Source: Bacteroidales bacterium (GTDB taxonomy: Bacteria > Bacteroidota > Bacteroidia > Bacteroidales > UBA932). From it: DNA of 37,005 nucleotides. The DNA is taken from positions 1 to 37,005 of the forward strand of contig JABUTQ010000042.1 in the NCBI GenBank assembly GCA_021443605.1, written 5' to 3'. The notes under the pieces were generated by a model, which did no database searches, was not told the origin of the DNA, and saw only the letters and a list, made by a program, of their open reading frames with translations. Both the position numbers and the translations under genes were made by a program. Positions 1 to 6,573 of the stretch are shown here, one piece after another (position 1 is the first letter of the stretch; every line of letters begins with the position of its first letter).

Positions 1-1494
1 CGCCAGTATGGAGCTACGTGGCTTCTTGACAAGGTTGCCGAGGCTACCGGCGTCAAGGACGACCTGCTCAAGGTGCTTGGAGGAAACGGCGAGATGGTCA
101 ACGACGTGCTGACGATGGCATATTTCCCTTTCATCGAGAACCTGTCATACAACCAATTGAGCCAGTGGCAGAAGGAGGTCAAGGCTCCTTCGGAACACGA
201 ACTCAACAGTGTCAATATCACCCGCCTGACCCAGAGTATCACGGAGAAGAACAGGATGGACCTGTTCCGTTGCCGCGCAAAGCGCGTGGGGAAGGACGAA
301 CTTTGCGCCGTAGACTCCACGTCCATGTCAACCTACGGCTTCAACCTTGTCGATATCCGCTGGGGCAAGAACAAGGAACACATGCCTCTGAGGCAGACTC
401 TTGAGGTTGTCGTGTACTCGCTCACATCGCACATGCCCATCTACTACAAGGAGTTGCCCGGCAACATGCCCGACTGCAGGACAATTGAGCTTATCATGAA
501 GGAACTCGAGCATGCCGGCTTCCGGAACCTCGTCCTTATCACCGACAGGGGCTATGAGTCCATGAAGAACCTTGAGTTGTATATAGCAAAGGGCCAGAAG
601 ATCATCACAAGCGTCAAGGTGTCGGGATGCGATGTCATCAGCAGGATAAGGCAGATAGACATGAGCCACGGCTTCCCTCAAGGGATGACGATTGCACCCA
701 AGGACAATCTCTACTACGCCCAGTACGATATGGACTACTCCGTCGGCGGCAATGGGGACAATGTCATCAAAGCGGACAAGTATAAACTCAACCTGTATTA
801 CAATCCCATCAAGAGAGGCGAGAAGATATGCGACATACAGCACTCTGTTGCGGAACAGTCCGCGGAGGTGGATGCGATAATCGCTTCGAAAGAGCCCGTG
901 GCCGATAGGGTGGATACGGTCAGGAGGTTCAACCTTCTTGAGATAAGCTTCAACGACGATGACACAATCAGGTCATACTCTGTCAATCAGAAGAAACTCG
1001 ACACCATGCTGCTGACGGCAGGCTTCTTTGCCAGCAAGACCATAGGGCTTGACCTCGACCCGTTGCAAGCGATGGACAACTACGGCATGCGCGACGAGCA
1101 GGAGAAGTGCTTTGCATTGCAGAAAGGTCCTCTGGGGCACGACCGGCTCAGGACTTGGTCGGAGGGAGGCAAACGAGGTCGCATGTTCATCTACTTTGTG
1201 GGACTCATCCTCGCGTCATACGTTCGTTCCGTGTGGCAGAAGGACGATGTCTTGCGTAAGAAGTTCTCATCAACGGAGGCCGTCCTGGCCGAGATGCGCA
1301 CCATCCGCTGCATCGAGCACACGGGCAGAATGAAGTTCATCACTCCGTTCGTCGGGGCGCAAGTTGACATCTGCAGGGCCTTCGGCTTTGCTATCCCCGA
1401 CGGCTGCGCTCCCGTCTATGTCTCCAAAGCAAGGCCTGCCGCCAGAAAGCGAGGCCGTCCGGCCAAGCCCAAGGTGGAGACTCAGGAGTTATAG
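1..1494 (+). CDS. IS4-superfamily (IS4/IS1634-like) DDE transposase, 5' end cut off
   Basis: The reading frame is open from base 1 and ends at TAG 1492-1494, so the start lies outside the window; the GTG at 73 is only an internal codon. The DDE catalytic triad is visible: Asp at 313 (AVDSTS), Asp at 544 (ITDRGYES) and Glu at 1102. That Glu sits in an exact Y-(2)-R-(3)-E-(6)-K signature, YGMRDEQEKCFALQK (1081-1125), the hallmark of the IS4 superfamily. The basic tail contains an AT-hook-like RKRGRPAKPK. The enzyme would cut and join the ends of its own element. The gene is G+C-richer than what follows (36 of 60 bases at 241-300 against 20 of 60 at 2461-2520). No frameshift is seen in the visible part, so it may be functional. 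Which IS4-type family it belongs to cannot be settled without the left end. Confidence 0.9.
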   Translation, partial: RQYGATWLLDKVAEATGVKDDLLKVLGGNGEMVNDVLTMAYFPFIENLSYNQLSQWQKEVKAPSEHELNSVNITRLTQSITEKNRMDLFRCRAKRVGKDELCAVDSTSMSTYGFNLVDIRWGKNKEHMPLRQTLEVVVYSLTSHMPIYYKELPGNMPDCRTIELIMKELEHAGFRNLVLITDRGYESMKNLELYIAKGQKIITSVKVSGCDVISRIRQIDMSHGFPQGMTIAPKDNLYYAQYDMDYSVGGNGDNVIKADKYKLNLYYNPIKRGEKICDIQHSVAEQSAEVDAIIASKEPVADRVDTVRRFNLLEISFNDDDTIRSYSVNQKKLDTMLLTAGFFASKTIGLDLDPLQAMDNYGMRDEQEKCFALQKGPLGHDRLRTWSEGGKRGRMFIYFVGLILASYVRSVWQKDDVLRKKFSSTEAVLAEMRTIRCIEHTGRMKFITPFVGAQVDICRAFGFAIPDGCAPVYVSKARPAARKRGRPAKPKVETQEL

Positions 1495-1600
1495 GTACAC
1501 GAAATTGAAAAACTCAGATTCTTATGTGGGGAATGTTGGTATGGATGCCGAAGCGTATTTTGCAAAGATTGACTCCATTGCAGCAAAGATATAGTCGCAA
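1..1600 (+). mobile_element. Right part of an IS4-superfamily insertion sequence; right boundary uncertain
   Basis: The element is inferred from the transposase. Its left end is outside the window, so the terminal inverted repeat and target duplication cannot be paired. The right end should lie somewhere in the non-coding stretch after the transposase stop (1495 to about 1757); the end given here is a guess. The following AT-rich genes are probably neighbours rather than cargo. Confidence 0.45.
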
Positions 1601-1683
1601 ATGCTTTTATTTTAGTTCAGATTTTTATATATTTGTGATGTATCGGGTATATCCTCTATATCTTAAAGTCAATTCATAGATAT

Positions 1684-1693
1684 GGGGGGGGGG
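1684..1693 (+). repeat. Homopolymeric G10 tract
   Basis: Ten consecutive G residues lie 64 bases upstream of the lipoprotein ATG. Tracts of this length are prone to slipped-strand length change. A link to phase variation of the downstream gene is inference only. Confidence 0.8.
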
Positions 1694-1706
1694 TAAATGC
1701 CTGATT

Positions 1707-1720
1707 TGTAAATATTTACA
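1707..1720. promoter_or_regulatory. Perfect palindrome, possible operator
   Basis: TGTAAATATTTACA equals its own reverse complement and lies 37 bases before the lipoprotein start. Its size and symmetry fit a dimeric regulator site. No regulator gene is adjacent, so the role is a guess. Confidence 0.3.
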
Positions 1721-1757
1721 GAAATGCCCCTTCTGCGTGAACTAAAAAAATGTACCT

Positions 1758-2378
1758 ATGAAAAACGTTTTTCTTGCTTCCGCAGCATTTTTAGCTGTTA
1801 CCATTCTCTTCGTCTCAGGATGTAGCAAAATTTCCACAACAACCGAGGATAATTCTATTTACTCGGAAATGCTCTGTTATGCAACACATTATGCTGATGT
1901 TGTCAATAATCAAATCCCATTTATTAAGACTAAAGCAAATGAAGATTCTTTTTATGGAGATAAAAACTTTGCTCCAAATCTAAGTTGCATTGACGAAAAA
2001 TTCCTTGAATATATTGAGTTATACTCTCTACCGGAAAATGTCTATGAATGGGATGAACAAGCGGTATTAGAGCTTGTTGATAATGATAATCGGTTTTCTC
2101 CAGAGGAAAAAACAATTTTCGTAAAAAGTATTGCAGCTGCTTATTTTCTAAAAAATGAATTTTCTAATCGTATTGCCTCCACAAAAGGTGATCCAAGCGA
2201 TTGTGAAGAACAGTTTAAAGAGGATATGCGGAGGGCTACCAGGAATGCAGCCATAGCATTCATTGCTGCACTTCTTGAACCTTCACTTGTGGGTGAAGCA
2301 GCCGCTTTGGTGTACTACTACTGTGAGATTGACGACGCTGAAGAAGATTATAACGATTGTATGGAACAACAACAATAG
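1758..2378 (+). CDS. Hypothetical lipoprotein
   Basis: A 206-residue protein starting at ATG 1758. The N-terminus is a clear lipoprotein signal: basic MKN, a hydrophobic stretch, then lipobox VSGC with the acylated Cys at residue 22. The mature part is acidic, with a hydrophobic, alanine-rich segment (about residues 165-190) before a Tyr/Asp/Glu-rich tail ending in EQQQ. No known domain was recognised. The gene is AT-rich, like the next two, and lies 22 bases upstream of the small membrane protein's possible TTG start. It is probably the first gene of a three-gene accessory unit. It should sit in the outer or inner membrane facing the periplasm; its function is unknown. Confidence 0.75.
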   Translation: MKNVFLASAAFLAVTILFVSGCSKISTTTEDNSIYSEMLCYATHYADVVNNQIPFIKTKANEDSFYGDKNFAPNLSCIDEKFLEYIELYSLPENVYEWDEQAVLELVDNDNRFSPEEKTIFVKSIAAAYFLKNEFSNRIASTKGDPSDCEEQFKEDMRRATRNAAIAFIAALLEPSLVGEAAALVYYYCEIDDAEEDYNDCMEQQQ

Positions 2379-2424
2379 GGTCATAACTTGTTGTAAATGA
2401 TTGAAAATTAAAAATATTGATACA

Positions 2425-2733
2425 ATGAAATTCTATTTTAAAAGAAACATTGACAGTGCAATTTCCAAACCGAAATTATACTCTTATGAGACATTTATTG
2501 TCGGGATTGTCTCTCTTTTGTTTTATTTCACAAGTGACAGTCAAAAGATTACGTCTCAATCAAAACTCTTTATAGGCATTTTTATGGGACTGTGCGCATT
2601 AACTTCTGCGATATCATTGTATAAAGAAATAAAGGAGGATTCTTCTTGTAATATTTATGACTTGTTACGATGCATAATCAGTGCTCTATTCTGTATTATG
2701 TCTTTTACCTGCATAGACATTATTTTCAAATAA
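2425..2733 (+). CDS. Small three-helix membrane protein, unknown function
   Basis: The protein begins MKFYFKRN at ATG 2425 (102 residues). A TTG eight codons upstream (2401) is in frame but less likely. Three hydrophobic segments are visible: VGIVSLLFYF, LFIGIFMGLCALTSAISLY and a final helix LLRCIISALFCIMSF ending in DIIFK. Short charged loops separate them. It ends one base before the thioredoxin-like gene, so the two are probably translated together. By context it could be a membrane partner of that periplasmic thiol protein, in the way small MauE/DoxX-type proteins accompany thiol oxidoreductases, but no homology was recognised. Confidence 0.65.
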   Translation: MKFYFKRNIDSAISKPKLYSYETFIVGIVSLLFYFTSDSQKITSQSKLFIGIFMGLCALTSAISLYKEIKEDSSCNIYDLLRCIISALFCIMSFTCIDIIFK

Positions 2734-2734
2734 G

Positions 2735-3244
2735 ATGTTGGGCGAATGTACCAAGTTTATATTTAGAATAACCATTATTTGTCAATTGTTTATATCCTTT
2801 CCTCTTTCATCTTCTGTGAAAGTAAAATTCACTGAATTATTAGGACAAAATGTGAATATGCCTACTTGTTGTCCTGATACAACAACATTTATGTTTGTAC
2901 ATATTGTTCGTGGGCAAGAGTGTACTAAATGCAGCGTGAGTTCTCTGTATCAATGGAATGATGTGATAACTATGATAGGGAGAAAAGATATTTCTTACTT
3001 TTTCATAATAGAAACACTTCCTGAAGATACACCAGATACGATTGTTGAAGCATTAGAAAGACGGGCTTTTTTTCAGTCACTCTTTGTTGATTACAATCAT
3101 GAGTTCCTTGAAAACAATAAATGGCTAAAAAAAAGAAAGTATCGAGAATTTAATGATTTCGTCGTGGATAGGTCAGGAAAGATTGTGAAAGTTGGTGACC
3201 CTCTTAATGATTTTCACTTTCTTAGGCAAATGGTGATAATGTAA
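2735..3244 (+). CDS. Secreted thioredoxin-like-fold protein with CxxC
   Basis: A 169-residue protein starting at ATG 2735. A hydrophobic N-terminal segment (about residues 8-25) looks like a signal peptide or anchor. A CxxC pair in ECTKCSVSSLYQW (about residues 62-65) sits where thioredoxin-fold proteins carry their redox centre. The later pattern of a buried strand YFFIIE, then FVDYNHEFLENN, then FVVDRSGKIVKVGDP resembles Bacteroidetes periplasmic TlpA/redoxin-like proteins. It is probably a periplasmic thiol-disulfide protein working with the preceding lipoprotein and membrane protein. The fold is inferred from motif order only. It ends tail-to-tail with hemW, 8 bases apart. Confidence 0.6.
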   Translation: MLGECTKFIFRITIICQLFISFPLSSSVKVKFTELLGQNVNMPTCCPDTTTFMFVHIVRGQECTKCSVSSLYQWNDVITMIGRKDISYFFIIETLPEDTPDTIVEALERRAFFQSLFVDYNHEFLENNKWLKKRKYREFNDFVVDRSGKIVKVGDPLNDFHFLRQMVIM

Positions 3245-3252
3245 AGATTGTT

Positions 3253-4344
3253 CTATACAAACAGCTCTGAGATGATGTTGTCGCAGATAAACCATTTGTC
3301 CTCCGGTATGCGGTAGCGGCCGTCTGTTTGGACAAGGGAGTGCATCAGGGAAAGAGGTGTTTTGTTGAGATATTTTGCTGGGATTCCGTCGCAAGTACGG
3401 AGTCCCAGCATTATTTTTTCGTTGTAAATATCTGATTCTGAAAGAATTTCTTCTTGTGGGAGATATCCATTGCAATACTCTTTGAGATTGGCAGTGTTCC
3501 AAATTCGCCGGTTCTTGCCGTCAAAAGAGTGGGCGGCAGGGCCGAGCCCGAGATACGTTACACGCTTCCAGTAGTTGCCGTTATGGCGCGAGCGCCTGCC
3601 AGGTTTTGCAAAATTCGAGATTTCATAGTGCTCATAGCCGGCCTCTTTCAGCTTGTTGCAGAGAATCGTATATTGTTCGGCGCACTCATCCTGCGAGAGC
3701 ACCGCATCCTCGTCACCGCGCTCTGCAAGGGCGCTTTCGGGGTCTATGCTGAGCTGATATGCCGAAATATGTTCAGGCGACAATGCGGCAAGGGTTTCTA
3801 TGCTCTCGCTCCATTGAGCGTTGGAAAGCCCTCTGTATCCGAAAATCAAATCGAGGGAGATATTGTCGAAGCCGCCTTCACGCAGCATCGCAAAGGCCTT
3901 TGTTGCATCCGAAAAACTATGGCGGCGGTTCATCCATCTCAAGTGCACGTCTTGTGTCGCCTGTACCCCCATGCTGATACGTTTCACTCCGCAACTTCGA
4001 TAAGTTCTGAGAAGCTCCTTTCCGCCCCGCCGGACATCGTCCGGATTCACCTCAATGGTAAATTCTTCCAATCGCCTCAAATCAAAACTGTTGCGGAGAT
4101 TGTTTACGATTTCGGCAAACACTTCGGCAGGGAGTACCGATGGTGTGCCGCCACCAAAATAGAGTGTCGTAATCTCTTCATTATCAGAGAAAAAATCCCT
4201 TCGCCGCTGCATCTCTTCAAAGAGTGCCCATGTAAAAGCGCCGAATGTGCCGGACACAACTTCGGTGCCGACACATTCAGAGTAAAATCCGCAATAGGTG
4301 CAGAAAGTTCTGCAAAACGGTATATGTACGTATATTCCGGCCAA
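3253..4344 (-). CDS. hemW: Radical SAM heme chaperone HemW
   Basis: A 363-residue protein opening MAGIYVHIPFC. The radical-SAM cluster motif is CRTFCTYC (Cys 11, 15, 18; CX3CX2C), followed by the family's YFGGGTPS and IEVNPD segments. The HemW-type motif HNGNYW is followed by GLGPAAHS. HemW resembles oxygen-independent coproporphyrinogen oxidase but binds heme and passes it to proteins. The start is TTG (4342-4344), immediately after the TAA of the upstream gene (TAATTG), since no in-frame ATG gives the conserved N-terminus. This suggests translational coupling with that coiled-coil protein. Confidence 0.92.
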   Translation of the reverse strand: MAGIYVHIPFCRTFCTYCGFYSECVGTEVVSGTFGAFTWALFEEMQRRRDFFSDNEEITTLYFGGGTPSVLPAEVFAEIVNNLRNSFDLRRLEEFTIEVNPDDVRRGGKELLRTYRSCGVKRISMGVQATQDVHLRWMNRRHSFSDATKAFAMLREGGFDNISLDLIFGYRGLSNAQWSESIETLAALSPEHISAYQLSIDPESALAERGDEDAVLSQDECAEQYTILCNKLKEAGYEHYEISNFAKPGRRSRHNGNYWKRVTYLGLGPAAHSFDGKNRRIWNTANLKEYCNGYLPQEEILSESDIYNEKIMLGLRTCDGIPAKYLNKTPLSLMHSLVQTDGRYRIPEDKWFICDNIISELFV

Positions 4345-5211
4345 TTATCTAAGGAGCAAATCGGCTGAACCGAGTTTGGTTTCGGTGGTATAGACATCCA
4401 CGGTATAGACACCCTTCGTGAATCCTTGTGAAGATGAGAGCCAGATGCTGATTTCCACCTCTTCGCCCTGATAATCCACTTCGCGGCTGGCACTTGCAAT
4501 CATCTCTTCTCCGGCGCAGCTGAATGTTGTCTGCTCTCCTTCGGCAATCAAGATTCCGTCCGGCCCTTTAACCCTGATATACACCCTCTTGTATCCCTTC
4601 TTGGCGATTGTGTTTTCCACAAGAGTGATGTCGGTGCGCAGTTTGGCAACACGGCTGCTGCGGTCTGTCTCCTTGTTGGAGTTGTTTATGGCCAACAAGG
4701 TGATTCCGCGTCCCTTGACTACCGAGCCCTTTTCAACTGTGGCGGCATATTGCTCTGTGGTGGATACCAGATCGTCATATTTCCTCTTGCTCTCGGCAGC
4801 TGCGCGGCGAGCTTCGGATGCCTCTTGCTTCAAGCTCATATTCAGTGAGTTGAGCGAATCAATCTGCACAATATAGTGCTTCATTATCGACCTGAGGGTG
4901 CCGAGCTCCTTTTCGTATTTCTTAATCTGGGCGCGGTTTGTCGCCTCTGTTTTCTGGAATCTCTCAATCAGCTGATCTACTTTCTCCTTCTCAACTGCAA
5001 GAGAATCGGTAAGCTGGTTGCTGTGGACGGTGAGGGAGTCGTATTCGTTGCGCAAATCCATCATCTGGCTTGTAAGTTCGGCCTTTTCCACGTTGAGGTC
5101 TTTAACGATGTTGTTTTTTGTAATCCAGATATATGCAAGAGCCCCAATCAGCAAAGCGGCAACTGCCCCAAGGACTATTGTAATGATTTTAAGCGTTTTT
5201 TCTTTTTCCAT
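4345..5211 (-). CDS. Membrane-anchored coiled-coil protein, unknown function
   Basis: A 288-residue protein starting MEKEKTLK. One transmembrane helix (about residues 8-30) is followed by a long heptad-rich coiled coil (about 35-150, rich in Glu, Lys, Gln, Leu) and a C-terminal beta-rich domain (about 160-288: ITLLAINNS, VYIRVKGPDG, GVYTVDVYTTE). This fits an envelope protein anchored in the inner membrane with its coiled coil and globular end in the periplasm. No named family was recognised. It is first in a two-gene unit with hemW, whose start abuts its stop, and is divergent from 5280-5759. Confidence 0.75.
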   Translation of the reverse strand: MEKEKTLKIITIVLGAVAALLIGALAYIWITKNNIVKDLNVEKAELTSQMMDLRNEYDSLTVHSNQLTDSLAVEKEKVDQLIERFQKTEATNRAQIKKYEKELGTLRSIMKHYIVQIDSLNSLNMSLKQEASEARRAAAESKRKYDDLVSTTEQYAATVEKGSVVKGRGITLLAINNSNKETDRSSRVAKLRTDITLVENTIAKKGYKRVYIRVKGPDGILIAEGEQTTFSCAGEEMIASASREVDYQGEEVEISIWLSSSQGFTKGVYTVDVYTTETKLGSADLLLR

Positions 5212-5235
5212 TGTTCGTTATGTTCAATAATTCCG

Positions 5236-5243
5236 CAAAAGTA
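5236..5243 (-). promoter_or_regulatory. Bacteroidetes -7 motif (TACTTTTG) for coiled-coil protein/hemW
   Basis: Read on the minus strand, TACTTTTG matches the TAnnTTTG consensus and lies about 25 bases upstream of the ATG at 5211. No clear -33 TTTG was found at the right distance. Confidence 0.5.
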
Positions 5244-5245
5244 AT

Positions 5246-5253
5246 TAATTTTG
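5246..5253 (+). promoter_or_regulatory. Bacteroidetes -7 motif (TAATTTTG) for gene at 5280
   Basis: TAATTTTG matches TAnnTTTG and ends 26 bases before ATG 5280. It is back-to-back with the minus-strand motif two bases away. No clear -33 element was seen. Confidence 0.5.
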
Positions 5254-5279
5254 TCATTATTAACCATAAAAATCGTGCT

Positions 5280-5759
5280 ATGAAGTATCTGATTCGTTCT
5301 GTAAAATATCTGCTCTATTTCGCATTGCTGTTTTGCATTATCACCCTCATCATCGCCCTGTTGATGAATCACGACATCACCCAATTCTCCGGTCTGTTCG
5401 TGGAGGGGGCCCTTTGGAAGATTATAGGGGTGTTTGTGCTGGTCTCTGCAGTATATCCCCTGTTTGGGTTCAAGAAGAATCATCTTGTGATAGACGGGGA
5501 GTTCGCCAACTATCGCGACATCATAGTTGAGACGATGCAAGCTGCTGATTACAAGCTGGTTGAAGAGACTTCTTCCAAGCTTGTGTTCCGCACTGTAAAG
5601 ACAGCCGTGAAGTTTTCCAGGATGTGGGAGGATGCCGTCACCTATGAGTTGAAAGACAATAACGAATTGGTTGTGGATGGGCCATACAAAGATACACTCA
5701 GATTTATCCGCACAATCTCATACAGACACGGAATGAATCAGCAAAAGGAGGAAGAATGA
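5280..5759 (+). CDS. Two-helix membrane protein, unknown function
   Basis: The open frame extends upstream to 5211, but ATG 5280 (MKYLIRSVKYLLYF) is chosen because the promoter-like motif lies at 5246-5253. The protein has 159 residues. Two membrane segments (about residues 8-28 and 44-63) are followed by a mixed alpha/beta cytoplasmic-type domain (HLVIDGEFANYRDIIVETMQAADY, KLVFRTVKT, NELVVDGPYKDTL). No family was named from the sequence. It overlaps the next gene by ATGA (5756-5759), so the two are translationally coupled. Confidence 0.75.
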   Translation: MKYLIRSVKYLLYFALLFCIITLIIALLMNHDITQFSGLFVEGALWKIIGVFVLVSAVYPLFGFKKNHLVIDGEFANYRDIIVETMQAADYKLVEETSSKLVFRTVKTAVKFSRMWEDAVTYELKDNNELVVDGPYKDTLRFIRTISYRHGMNQQKEEE

Positions 5760-5974
5760 AAATAGTCGCAAAATATATGAAGCCGTATGAGGCTCACCTT
5801 GCAAAGGGGATGTTGCAGGAAGAGGGGATAATGAGCGAAGTTCTCAACGAAAATTTTCCCTATCCCGGATTGGGATTTATCCCCGGAATGGAAATCCAGC
5901 TCGTCGTCAATGACGAAGATTATGACCGTGCGCTTGAGTTAATCAATGCGGCAGCAGAATCAAGCGCGGAGTAA
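5756..5974 (+). CDS. DUF2007-like small protein (putative signal-transducing protein)
   Basis: A 72-residue protein, MKIVAKYMKPYEAHLAKGMLQ. The order of strand (KIVAKY), helix (EAHLAKGMLQEEGI), a Gly/Pro-rich turn (FPYPGLGFIPG), strand (EIQLVVND) and helix (DYDRALELI) matches the DUF2007 fold, related to PII-like small alpha/beta proteins. Its biochemical role is not known. It is coupled by ATGA overlap to the membrane protein before it. Its last 55 bases overlap the 3' end of the opposite-strand DUF3109 gene. Confidence 0.72.
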   Translation: MKIVAKYMKPYEAHLAKGMLQEEGIMSEVLNENFPYPGLGFIPGMEIQLVVNDEDYDRALELINAAAESSAE

Positions 5975-6516
5975 AACTCCTCTCCAAAATGCTCTATTAA
6001 GGTGTCCTTCAAGAATTTATAAACCGGGACACCTTCTTTTTTGCCCTTTTCGAATGCACATTTGCAGATATCCCAGCGGTGCAGGTTCAGGGCAATCATC
6101 CCATTGCTCATAGTCGATACCCTGATTGGATAGAGTCGGCACGAGATAGGTTTGCGCCAGTTGCATTCTCCGTTGCAGAATGCCCTTTCAATGGCGCAGA
6201 AGCAGTTTCCGTTTTCGAAGAAAGTATATGCGCACTCTTCAGAGTTGCCAATCAGCGGGGTGACGATATCCCCGTCGTTGTCTACCTCAAAAAATCCCAC
6301 TTCATCGATTCTCGCTTTGCCGGCGGGTGTCATAAGGTCTTGATAATGAGGGTAATTGGCTTCTAATTTCTCTGTTTCCTCCTCTTTTACCGGCGCTCCG
6401 CTGTCGCCTATTATGCAACAAGCTCCTTTGCACTTCTCGTAATCGCATACAAAGCACTCGCTTACAATGTCAGACGAAATCAGGATATTGTCTATCTCAA
6501 TGATGGATGAATACAT
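5920..6516 (-). CDS. DUF3109 family Cys-rich protein
   Basis: A 198-residue protein. It has a cysteine-cluster layout near the N-terminus (FVCDYEKCKGACCIIGDSGAP) and further Cys-rich segments (CAYTF, CFCAIE, CNGECNWRKPISCRLYPIRV, WDICKCAFEKGKKEGVP). These match DUF3109, a relative of YkgJ-type zinc/iron-cluster proteins; the molecular function is unknown. The gene starts only 7 bases after the U-tract of the sdhC terminator, so it depends on read-through or on a promoter inside or before that terminator. Its 3' end overlaps the convergent DUF2007 gene by 55 bases. Confidence 0.88.
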   Translation of the reverse strand: MYSSIIEIDNILISSDIVSECFVCDYEKCKGACCIIGDSGAPVKEEETEKLEANYPHYQDLMTPAGKARIDEVGFFEVDNDGDIVTPLIGNSEECAYTFFENGNCFCAIERAFCNGECNWRKPISCRLYPIRVSTMSNGMIALNLHRWDICKCAFEKGKKEGVPVYKFLKDTLIEHFGEEFYSALDSAAALINSSARS

Positions 6517-6523
6517 AATATTT

Positions 6524-6551
6524 AAAAAAGGGGCGGTTGTTTGCCGCCCCT
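6524..6551 (-). terminator. Rho-independent terminator of sdhC
   Basis: On the minus strand the transcript folds as AGGGGCGG, loop CAAACAA, CCGCCCCT (6529-6551) followed by U residues (6524-6529). The GC-rich stem and U-run fit an intrinsic terminator 23 bases after the sdhC stop. Confidence 0.85.
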
Positions 6552-6573
6552 GTATTTGTTGTAGGATTGATTT

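Larger units (their letters stand above)
1495..1757. other. Non-coding AT-rich gap with G10 tract and 14-bp palindrome
   Basis: This gap between the transposase and the lipoprotein gene holds a run of ten G (1684-1693) and a perfect palindrome TGTAAATATTTACA (1707-1720). The right end of the IS element should also lie here. No exact TAnnTTTG promoter motif was found just upstream of the lipoprotein start at 1758. Confidence 0.6.

Noticed and set aside
1364-1594. Frame continuing past the transposase stop and ending MDAEAYFAKIDSIAAKI
   Set aside because: Its first part is an out-of-frame reading of the transposase. The last 17 codons look protein-like, but there is no promoter or homology to support a gene.
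3454-4368. Plus-strand frame of 304 codons opposite hemW
   Set aside because: It lies within hemW on the other strand, has no promoter or recognisable motif, and hemW has a full radical-SAM signature.
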